A stretch of 64,000 nt of DNA. Origin: Glyphotaelius pellucidus (taxonomy: Eukaryota; Arthropoda; Insecta; Trichoptera; Limnephilidae). Where the stretch lies: positions 3,100,001 to 3,164,000 of the forward strand of contig OW386565.1 in the NCBI GenBank assembly GCA_936435175.1, written 5' to 3'. The translations under genes and the position numbers were made by a program. Shown here piece after piece: positions 41,901 to 53,900 of the stretch (position 1 is the stretch's first letter; each line of letters opens with the position of its first letter). A model generated the notes under the pieces. The model saw nothing but the letters and a program-made list of their open reading frames with translations, searched no databases and was not told the origin of the DNA.

Positions 41901-44900
41901 CCAGCTGTTTCTTAAAGATCTGGGATTACAGAAACTACTATTTTATGTTTGCAATGTCGCTGGTCCAAGAAGTACATGACTTAGTAACGGTTGTGCGCAG
42001 GATACGAGGAGCTGATGTGCGACGTGGTGAACATCTCGGTGCAGATGTACGAGACGAAGATGTACCTGACTCCCTCGGAGAAGCATATGCTGGTCAAGGT
42101 GATGGGTTTTGGCCTCTTCCTCATGGACTCCGAGGTCTGCAACATCAACCGGCTGGACCAGAAGAAAAGGCTCCGTCTCGATAAGATTGACCGAATATTT
42201 AAGGTGAGTTTTTTTCTTTTTTCTTATCATTTTTTTAGTCTGCCTATAACTTATTAAATGAGTAATTTATGAATAGTATATGAGTTATTTCTTAATACGG
42301 TCAAAAAAATAATTTAAAAATATATAAAAAATGACGAACGATCCGACATTTTGCAAGCGAGGATGTAAATCTTGAAAGGAAGATACGCACAATCTGGAAT
42401 AAACTATTATTTTGGTAACTAAACTGTCTAAATTGTCTTCTAGAACCTGGAAGTCGTGCCGCTGTTTGGAGACATGCAGATAGCCCCCTTCAACTACATC
42501 AAGCGTTCAAAACACTACGATCCTAGCAAGTTAGTCCCTGTTTTATTCCTCTATTTTAACCACTCCGACCTGTAAGCGTAGTTACATGGCAATATTTATT
42601 TATTCATTTATTTACAGACAAATGGTCCATTAATAACATAACAATAACACAAAAAAAAAGGAGATGACAATGAAAGGAAAGTACATATAAATGAAGATCA
42701 TTGACAAATTTTAATATAAAGAACATATAGAGGACTTCAAGTCAAAGCTTAAAGATGGATTTAAAAGACTTTAAAAATTACACATTTCGTATCGACTGCC
42801 GAAAGTCATTTACGCTAACACAAAAAAATTCAATGCTTTGACTTGCGTTAAAAAGTATCGACATTCTGGATAAGGGAGAATGATATCCATAATTAGTAGA
42901 ATGTTGATTGAGGAACAGCAAATCATTATTTCGGAGTCTACGGGAAGGGATGTTAAACTGGATGAGTTGTAACAAAGCAGGTGGGTCAGTAATACTGTTG
43001 ATAATTTTGAATATGCAAATTAGATCAGTGTCCTTTCTGCGTTTTTCTAAAGAAGAAATGTTTAAAGTTTGTTCAATTTCATCATACGAGTACTCGCCTC
43101 TTTCAAGTCCTAATCTCCAAGCAATTCCTCGTAGGAAGCGACGTACTGATTCGATGTGACAAATATAGACAGCATAGAAAGGAGACCAAATGACACTAGC
43201 ATATTCAAGGTGAGGGCGAACCAGCGAACAGTAAAGAGTTTTAAGTGTATTTATATGTTTAAAGTCAGCGGTAATTCTATGAATGAAGCCGAGTAGTTTA
43301 AATGATTTGTTTACGAAGTTATTAATGTGATCACAGAAAGAAAGTTTGCAGTCTAGAGTGACCCCAAGGTCCTTGATAGATGTGACAGTAGAGAGGCAAA
43401 GACATTTTTTAGTTTATAATTAAACTGAATAGGTTTTTTGGTTCTACAAAAGGACTAAATTTTGCATTTATGAACATTTAGTTCCACGCAGTTAATTTTG
43501 CACCAATCATTAAATGAATCAATATCAAGTTGAAAAAGTAAACAATCAAGATGGGATTTGATTATTTTAAGAATCTTATTGTCATCAGCGAAAAGCCAAA
43601 AACGTGTGTGTGAAAAAACTTTAGTGATATTGTTAACCCCTCCAATGCCAGGAAAAACCGATAAAACGTCAACTTTAACGTAATATTTTGCAGGTTAATT
43701 TTATGCTATCTTATGTAATTTTTACTGAAACACATTCCTTAAATACTAAACTATACATAAAAACAATATTACTTGCGTTTATTCAATGATTTTATACTTT
43801 TTACTACTTTTCAAATGCCATGGAAAAAAACGAAAAAATTTCGCGATGTTTTGACTTTTACGTAATATTTTGCAGGTTAATTTTATGCTATCTTATGTAA
43901 TATTTACTGAAACACATTCCTTGAATTCTAAACTATACATAAATATAACATTACTTGCGTTTATTTGATGAATTTATACGTTTTACGATCATTTCATCGA
44001 CCGCGACGCGAGACTTGACAGCCGCCATCTTGACAGCCGAGCGGCGGGAAAAAGTTCTAGGCCGTGTCATAAACAATTTCAAAGAAAATATATCGCTGCT
44101 CTAGGTGGGTTCACGGTATCTTATACCTTATGAACAAGAATGCCCCAAGCGATTCTGACCTTCTTCTTCACACGTTTTCTTTATACGTAAGGGTTAAAAT
44201 CGCATAACAAAATTATTTTTTAGTGATTATTTTGGCCTGCGCCGATGGTACGCCGGCGGACGAACGGCAAGGGGCAGGTTAATTAAAAGATTAAAAAGAA
44301 GCGGGGCTAAATGGGCTCCTTCCGGAACGCCGGACGTTACATCAATATTAAAGGATTCAAAGTTATTTATTTTAATATAACAATAGAATAAGCGTGTTTT
44401 CATGTCAACGCGTGTGTTCCCACTCTGTTTTTAGTATTCGGCTCCGTTTTAAAATGCTTCATTTATAGAGCTTTAATTGCGAAGCGGAAATGACACAAAG
44501 TTTTTATAAATCTGACAGTTTGTTTAAGACAAAAAACTTGCATAATCGCAAAATACCGGAGTGACTAACTAACTAACTAACCATCACGCCGTTTCCCCGC
44601 AGGGGTAGGCAGAGAGGACAGACCGCCAAACAACTCGATCTTGGCACACACTCCTTGCTTCGTTCACATTCATACATCGTCTCATACATGCTCTTCTATT
44701 ATTCTGACTCTTGACATCGCCCGACTCAAGTATCTGATTCACTTGGTCGTGCCATGTCTTCCTCGGGCGTCCCCGACTTCGTCTACCATTCACATTTGCG
44801 TCATATATTCTCCTTACACTCCTTTCCTCATTCATTCGCTCTACATGCCCAAACCATCTGAGCGTCCCTTTCTTAATCTTACTCATAACGCTTACATCAC

Positions 44901-47900
44901 CCTTGCATTCTTTGCGGATCTCCACATTTCTCACACGATCATACATGGTTTTACCACACATACGTCTCAGGGCTCTCATTTCTACAGCATTCAGTCTACT
45001 TTCATCCTTTCTCTGCCAGTTCCATGCCTCACTGCCATACATCAGTCCTCCATTAATGGAGTTACCGGTATTTACCCGTCTTTCGATATCTATCAGTCTT
45101 TCCATCTCTCGTAAACATACTTCCCAAATATACAAACTCATCCACCTGCTCCAAGTATTCGTCATTCACAACTATTTTGCAAATTGTTTTCGTACTCTCT
45201 CTTTCGAATACCATCACTTTAGAAATACCGGAGTGTTTAAATTTAATTTGTTTGGTGTACTGTTGGTCTTACTGTGATAAGTTGAAGCAGCACTGCAGGT
45301 GCCCGCCTGCAAATCGGTTGTGATCAGGTGTCTTCTTAACCAGGAGGCGGAATGTGGAAGCAGAACGAAAATTCCAGAGCTGCTAATTATAAACTGGTTG
45401 CTTACGCGCCGGCGCGCGCCAAATGCGCGCCAAATTAAACTCTAAAAAATATTTTTTGAAATGCGATTTTAAACCTTAATTATAAAGAAAACGTATGAAG
45501 GATAAGGCCAGAATTGCTTGGGGCATTCTTGTTCTTAAGGTATAGAATGCTTTGAACACATCTATGGAACCTGAATAATTTCTACGAATTCTTTATGGAT
45601 CTCTGACAGAGTTTTTTTCTGAGCATTTCAACTGTCAGTTCGATTGCATCATTCTCGTAAGAAAGATCGTAAACATATGAATTCGTCGGATAAACACAAG
45701 TAATGTTGTTATTAGGCGTAGTTTATTGTTCAAGGAATGTGTTTCGGTAAATATTACATAAGATAGCATAAAATAAACCCACAAAATATTACATAATAGT
45801 CAAAACATCGCGAAATTTACCCGTTTGCTCCAAGGCACGTCACGAGTTAAGTTCAACAGCTCGGCTGTGGAACGATTTGCCGGCCTCTGTGTTTCCTCCA
45901 TCCTACAACATGGGTCTCTTCAAGACCTCTTCAAAACACCCTCCACACAGCATCTTGAAATATGACTCGGGCCCTGAAGGAAATTATTTTCCTCAAGGCG
46001 GTGGAGTTAATGTAAAAAAAATATATATATATCAATCATTAAGTTAATTAGTCTGACTTCTCCAAATACTAAGTTTTGAGATAATGATGAAAGCAATATT
46101 CGAATGCTCACCTTAAAACGAATATTATTTACATGTATCTGTGTTTTACATATTATATATGCTAAAAAATAACACAGCTGTCCGGATACATCAGTATGAC
46201 ATTTTGAAATATCCTACTAGTGACCCAAAAAACATCAACATTTAGTTTAATTCACTATTACAAGTTTTAGTGCATTACATATTATTAAAAGGAATTACCG
46301 AAAAACTCACAAGCCTCATATATTTCTTTAAAAATCTAAGAAACGTGGTAGATAAAAAGGATATGAGAAAGGTCTACTACGCGTTGTGTCATTCTTGAAT
46401 TGAATATGGAATCATACGATGGGGATCTGCTACACATAAGTACATACACAACCTGAATACGATTCAAAAAGGAATCATAAAGACCATATTGAAAGTACCC
46501 ATTAGAACGCCTTCAATTGAAATTTTCAATAGCTTTGACGTACTAAATGTGCAACAACTATATGCCAAAAATATATTATTAAAGCTTTTCAAAAATACTG
46601 AATCCTCTACTAGACCATGCATGCATAACAGTAGGTCGAATAAAAATTATATAAAAAACATTCCAAGTTACAAAACCACATTCGGACAAAGAAACTACAC
46701 ATACTTTGCAACTAAACTTCATAACATCCTTCCCCAAGACATAAAACTAATAAAAAATTCTAATGTATACAAATCAAGAATAAAAATATGGCTGAAAGAG
46801 ATCAATGAAAAAACCCTAATGGAGACACTAAAAATGACATAAAATATATTTAAATAAATTTATTCCACCTCGGCACAGGACCCCCTAGTGACGAGAACTA
46901 AGAAATACAATATTTAACATTAAATTCATCATTATATTTTGTATGTATGTAATTTTATACAGTCGCTAATAAAAAAAAAATTTAAAAAAAATAGATTTAG
47001 TGGTGTTTATGAGTAATCTGAGTATTGTACCAGGAGGGTACACTTTTACATATAACTGCAAACTCAACTCTAATTTCGATTATTCGGAGATGTCTGACTA
47101 ATCAACTGGACGGTCGAGGCGTGCATGTTGTTTTTTTTGTATTAATTCTTTTTGTACGTTAGATGGCCGCTGTCGTCGTCGGCCATTCCGGCGAGCCCCC
47201 AGGCCGACCTGATGGTACACCTGCCTCGGATCCGCGAGGACCATCAGAAGTACATCGCCGAGTTGGCGAGGTACAGCAACGAGGTGCGTCTATCCACATT
47301 CATGCATTATCTCTTGTATTACGCGCTAGTTCAGAGTCCATTGTGTGCTAACCGATAATTTTAATCCGATCATTTTAACCCACTATTTTTAATCCAATCA
47401 TTTTAACCTGATTATTTTAACCTGACCATTTTGATCCGATCATTTTAACCCATTTTTTTAACCCAATCATTTTAACCTGACCGTTTTGATCCAATCATTT
47501 TAACCTGATCATTTTAACCCAATCATTTCAACCTCATCATTTTAACCTGACCATTTTGATCCAATCATTTTAACCCAATCATTTTAACCCACTATTTTTA
47601 ATCCAATCATTTTAACCTGATCATTTTAACCTGACCATTTTGATGCGATCATTTTAACCCAATCATTTTAACTCACTATTTTTAATCCAATCATTTTAAT
47701 CTGATTTTAACCTGACCATTTTGATGCAATCATTTTAACCCAATCATTTTAACCCGATCATTTTAACCCACTCTTTTTAATCCAATCATTTTAACCTGAT
47801 CATTTTGATCCAATCATTTTAACCCAATCATTTTAACCCAATCATTTTAACCCACTCTTTTTAATCCAATCATTTTAACCTGATCATTTTAACCTGTCTA

Positions 47901-50900
47901 TTTTGATCCGATAATTTTAACCCAATCATTTTAACCCACTCTTTTTAATCCAATCATTTTAACCTGATCATTTTAACCCAATCATTTTAACCCAATCATT
48001 TTAACCCACTCTTTTTAATCCATTCATTTTAACCTGATCATTTTAACCTGACTATTTTGATCCGATCATTTTAACCCAATCATTTTAACCCACTCTTTTT
48101 AACCCAATTGTTTTAACCTGACCGTTTTGACACAATCATTTTAAGATGATCATTTTAACCCAATCATTTTAACCCGATCATTTTAACCTGATCACGGATC
48201 ACCAATAATTGATCGGGTCACTTTTTGATTAAAAAAGATTTGATCATTTGATCGAAGAGCTGTCGGCTCATTTAGCGCCCACGTATGTATAATAAAGTCT
48301 GTCTGTGTGTACAGGTGACAACGACCTACAAGGAGTCTGGCTCCGAAGAGGAGAACGCCGCCACGGCAGAGCTGGCTCTGCGGGGGCTCCAGCTGCTGTC
48401 GGGCTGGGCCTCTGTGCTGACGGAGCACTGCTCCTGGAAGCTGCTGCATCCCACCGACCACCACCGCAACCCCGCCTGTCCCGTGGAAGCCGAGGAATAC
48501 GAACGGGTGAGACTATCTTCCTTTTCTTTAATCTGAAAATGTCCTAATCCTTTGATCCCTGAACATAGTTTAAGAAAACTTGCATTCCTATTTTTGTGAA
48601 TTGTTTGTTATTTGTAGCTTTTTTTTTTTATATGAATACCGCACAAGAGTCCCAACTGCTCCCATCTGGAGCCAGTGAGACCATGGTATCTCCAATTGGG
48701 GTATGTTGTGAGGCTGAAGGTAGTGGGCAGGGGAAGGCGATGGAGAAGACGAAGGTGGGAAGTACCCGACTATTCAGATCTAGTCACCAAACATGGCTAA
48801 AGCCGTTTCAATTCTGAATGGTGGTCTTACACCAGGGCGATACTGAGAGTATCATCCACTCTGGAACGCGCTGCAAATATACTATATATGTATTATTTTC
48901 AATGGAGTATTTAGACCTTACTCCAGCATTTGGGGCTCTGCTGAAGTGGACCTTCTATTTCCCTGGTCACTCGTGGGACAAAAAAATTGGACCATTCGAA
49001 AACTAGGGGCCTTTTGGGAACCTAGGAGTGCTGAGGCCACCTCTGTGGACTTTCTTCCTGGGGCCTGTAGGAGGAACCAAGAGGAGAAGCCGTGGAGAGG
49101 AGAGCTGAGGCCACCTCCATGAACCCTTCCCTTGTGGGGCCTTCAAGGAACCAAGGGGAAGGGCACTCTTCCGGTACGGGGCCTTTGGGGAACCAAGAAG
49201 GAGTGAAGTGGAGAGATGATGTCCTCTTTCCGTGTGGGGCCTTCAGGGAACCATGTAGGAGTGAAGAGGAGAAATGAGGCTATCTCCGTGAACTCTTCTC
49301 TTGTGGGGCCTTTAGGGAACCAAGGAGGAGTGAAGAGGAGAGATAAGTACTCTTCTCTCCTGGGGCCAAGATATAGCTTCATTTCCAATGACAATCCTGG
49401 TGAACTTTGTAAAAGGGACTGGGTTACTGTCAAAGGAATGAGGTAAAATGGGAGATAGCACAATGGGCCTATGGCCTAAGTGCTCACGGGAACTTTATAT
49501 ATGTAAACCGTCTCCGCTCTTAAAAAAAAATGTATATAAAAGGTATTTATTTACCTCTGTGAAATACTAAAATCAGTGTACATTTGTTACTAGGCCACGC
49601 GTTACAATTACACGTCTGAGGAAAAATTGGCGCTGGTGGAGGTGATTGCCACGGTGAAGGGGCTGCAGGCTCTGCTAGCGCGCATGGAGGGCGTGTTCGC
49701 TGACGCAGCGCGCCGCTCCGTGCACGCCGCGCTGCAGAAGTTTGTTCAGGTCACGCTGCGCGAACCACTACGCAAGGCCATCAAGAACAAGCGCGATCTC
49801 ATCAGAAGGTATGCAAATCCAATATACATTTGAAAATACCAGTATTTGATTATCATAATTTTATTTATTTTTTTTACATTAGCTGCACACAGGAAAAGGT
49901 CACACACTCTTAGGAAAATAATTTCTCTCATGGTCTTTGTAATCTTAGGGGATGCTGCATGGAGATTTTTTTTAAAGGAAGATTCTTTTAACCGCAGTGG
50001 GAGGGATGGATTCATACATCCGTCACTCCTGGACACACTGACCCCCATATTTCTACCCCCCTTTTACCTTTCTCTCCCTAAAACGACCCTCAACACAGCG
50101 TCCCCAAAGATGACATAGGCCCTGAGGGAATTTTTTTCCTCGGGGCCTCCTGTGTGGAGGGATGTTTTTTGTTGTCGTTTTTTTTTTACATTAGCTCCAA
50201 AAAAAAAATGCCTCAAGACCTGTGTCATCTTTGGGGATGCCATGTGGAGGGTCTTTTTATGAAAAGGAAGGATAGGAAGTTCTGGGAAGGAAATACGAAT
50301 GTGTACGGTAGGAATCTGGGAATCAGTGTGTCCACGAGTGACGAATGTTTTTTTTTTTTTTTTTTTCATAATACCGCACAAGAGTCCCAATTGCTCCTGT
50401 CTGGAGCCAGTGAGACTGCGGTATCCCCAATTGGAGTATTTTGTGAGGCTGAACTGAAAGGAGGTGGGGATGTGCTTGGCTACTCAGATTTGGTCACCAA
50501 ACACAGCTAAAGTCATTTCAAGCGAAGTTTCATTTCTGTATGGTGGTCTTACACCAGGGCGATACTGAGAGTGTCTTCCACACTGGATAATATATATTAT
50601 TTTTAATTGAGTAATATTACAAATTTATTTGCGCATGCCGTAATTCGATCCCGCGACTTTCGAATTGTGAGTCAAGAGCCTTACCCCGCGACCACGGAGG
50701 CCGTCAAAGGTCACCATTGGGCTGACAGGTCCACCGCCAAGACCCCTACAAACCCCCATGAATCCCCTGCTAAGTCATCAAATGTTAGTTATCCAATAAC
50801 TGGTTTTCGGGGCGGCAGTACCCATACCTGCCTCGCAGAGAGAGTTTTAATAATTTAAATTCTTTCATCAATTGATTGCTACTTATGGTTTCTGTAGGTT

Positions 50901-53900
50901 CTATATCGAATATATGTAGTTTCTATAGGTTCTATATCGAATATATGTAGTTTCTATAGGTTCTATATCGAATATATGTAGTTTCTATAGGTTCTGTACC
51001 AATTTGTGTAGTTTCTATAGGTTCTATACCAAATTTATTTAGTTTCTATAGGTTCTATACCGAATTTATGTAGTTTCTATAGGTTCTATACCGAATTTAT
51101 GTAGTTTCTACAGGTTGTATACCGAATTTATGTAGTTTCTTTAGGTTCTATACCGAATTTATATAGTTTCTATAGGGTCTATAACGAATTTATGTAGTTT
51201 CTATAGGTTCTATACTGAATTTACGTAGTTTCTATAGGTTCTATAATGAATTTATGTAGTTTCTATAGGTTCTATACCGAATTTATTTAGTTTCTATAGG
51301 TTCTATACCGAATTTATGTAGTTTCTATAGGTTCTGTACTGAATTTATTTAGTTTCTATAGGTTCTATACCAAATTCTGTACCGAATTTATGTGGTTGGA
51401 ATTAATTAATTGTATTTCGTCGTAGCATCATGGTGTCCGTGCGTGAGACTTGCGGCGACTGGGCGCGGGGCATCGACCCCGAGGCAGATCCGGCCCTGCG
51501 CGGCAAGAAGGACGCACCAGACAAGGAGTACAACGTGCGCATACCCAGCCGCAACGTGGGCAAGTACCTTTTTTATTATATATTTTACTCATTATTAATT
51601 CTATTGTATAACTCTTCAGGCTAATCTGCTTGCTTTTCGTAACAACTCGTTTAGGTCTCGTAGATGGTAATGCGCGTTTTCATTCCGCGACAAAATATCT
51701 ACCAAAACCTAACCTAACCTAACTTAACAGGATTTCTGTATTATTTTTGTCCCATTTTTTGTTAGGTTAGGTTCTAGTAGATGTTTTGTTGGGCATATTT
51801 TGTCAGGGATATTTTGTCAAGGATATTTTGTCAAGGATATTTTGATAAGAATATTTTGTCTCAAGGATATTTTGTCAAGGATATTTAGTCAAGGATATTT
51901 TGTCAAGGATATTTTGTCGGGGATATTTTATCAGGGTTATTTTGTAGGGGTTATTTTGTCAAGGATATTTTGTTGGGGATATTTTATTAGGGTTATTTTG
52001 TCGGGGTTATTTTGTCAAGGATATTTTGTCGGGGATATTTTATCAGGGTTATTTTGTCTGGGTTATTTTGAGAGGTTATTTTGAGGGGATATTTTGTCGG
52101 GATTATTTTGAGGGGTTATTTTGAGGGGATATTTTGTCGGGGTTATTTTGTCAAGGATATTTTGTTGGGGATATTTTGTTGGGGATATTTTATCAGAGTT
52201 ATTTTGTCGGGGTTATTTTGTCGGGGTTATTTTGTCAAGGATATTTTGTCGGGGATATTTTATCAGGGTTATTTTGTCGGGGTTATTTTGTCAAGGATAT
52301 TTTGTCGGGGATATTTTATCAGGGTTATTTTGTTGGGGTTATTTTGTCTGGGTTATTTTGAGGGGTTATTTTGAGGGGATATTTTGTTGGGATTATTTTG
52401 AGGGGTTATTTTGAGGGGATATTTTGTCAGGGTTATTTTGTCGTGGATATTTTGTCGGGGTTATTTTTTCAGGGTTATTTGAGGGATATTTTGTCGGGGT
52501 TATTTTTTCAGGGTTATTTTGAGGGATATTTAGTCGGGGTTATTTTGTCAGGAATATTTTGTCGGGGATATTTTGTCGGGGTTATTTTGAGGGGTTATTT
52601 TGAGGGGATATTTTGTCAGGGATATTTTGTTAGGGTTATTTTGTCAGGGATATTTTGTCACGGATATTTTGTCGGGGTTATTTTGTTGTGTATATTTTGT
52701 TAGGGTTATTTTGAGGGGTTATTTTGAGGGGATATTTTGTCAGGGTTATTTTGTCGTGGACATTTCGTTAGGGTTATTTTGTCAGGGATACTTTGTCAGG
52801 GATATTTTGTCGGGGTTATTTTGAGGGGTTATTTTGAGGGGATATTTTGTCAGGTTTATTTTGTCGTGCATATTTTGTTAGGGTTATTTTGTCAGGGATA
52901 TTTTGTCAGGGATATTTTGTCGGGGTTATTTTGTTGTGGATATTTTGTTAGGGTTATTTTGTCGGGGATATTTTGTCAGGGATATTTTGTCGGGGATATT
53001 TTGTCAGGGTTATTTTGTCAGGGATATTTTGTCGGGGATATTTTGTCAGGGTTATTTTGTCAGGGATATTTTGTCGGGGATATTTTGTCAGGGATATTTT
53101 GTCGGGGTTATTTTGTTGTGGATATTTTGTTAGGGTTATTTTGTCGGGGATATTTTGTCAGGGATATTTTGTCGGGGATATTTTGTCGGGGATATTTTGT
53201 CAGGGTTATTTTGTCAGGGATATTTTGTCGGGGATATTTTGTCAGGGATATTTTGTCGGGGTTATTTTGTTGTGGATATTTTGTTAGCGTTATTTTGTTG
53301 GGGATATTTTGTCAGGAATATTTTCTTGGGGATATTTTGTCAGGAATATTTTGTCGCGGGATGAAAAATCGCAGAACCCTCATAGATGATTAGGCCTTGA
53401 GGAATTTTTTTTCCTCACTATTTTTTCTGTTTGGAGTTAATTTAAAAAAAAAACATGGCTCCACACAACGTGCTGAGGAAAAAAATTCCCTCAGGGCATA
53501 CGTTATCTTTTGGGATGCTGTGTTGAGGAACATTTTTGAGAAAGGAAGGAGAGAAAGTTCTTGAGAAGGAAAAATGTTGAGAATGGGAAGAAATCTGGTG
53601 GTCAGTGTGTCCAGTAGTGATGGACGTATGAATCCATCCCTACCACTGCAGTGCAGGTCTACATCGTTCCGATCTGGCCCGCCATGCAGAAGGTGGGCTG
53701 ACGCACTCACCGCCAAGACCCAAACAAAACTCACCCCATGAATCCGGGCACCACTGCTAAGTCAACAAACGTAGCGAATCACTCAGGATGACCTATGGCA
53801 GAGGTTTTGGTTATCCAATAAATGATATCCACTTCCCAAATAGAAAATTTCGCCTTTTATACCTTTTTCCTTCCCTGAACCTCCTCTCCTTCCTTTCCTT

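Noticed and set aside
44641..45277. Plus-strand frames of 157 and 124 codons
   Set aside because: Opposite strand of the RTE-like LINE, whose minus-strand reading has recognisable RT motifs.
49092..49463. Open frames on both strands in intron 9
   Set aside because: Imperfect tandem repeat without stops by chance; no domain, and inside an intron.
51800..53393. Series of overlapping plus-strand frames with GYFVRDILSGIFC-type repeats
   Set aside because: They are translations of the 15-bp satellite, open in all plus frames because the unit is stop-free and a multiple of three. The sequence lies inside a Cyfip intron.
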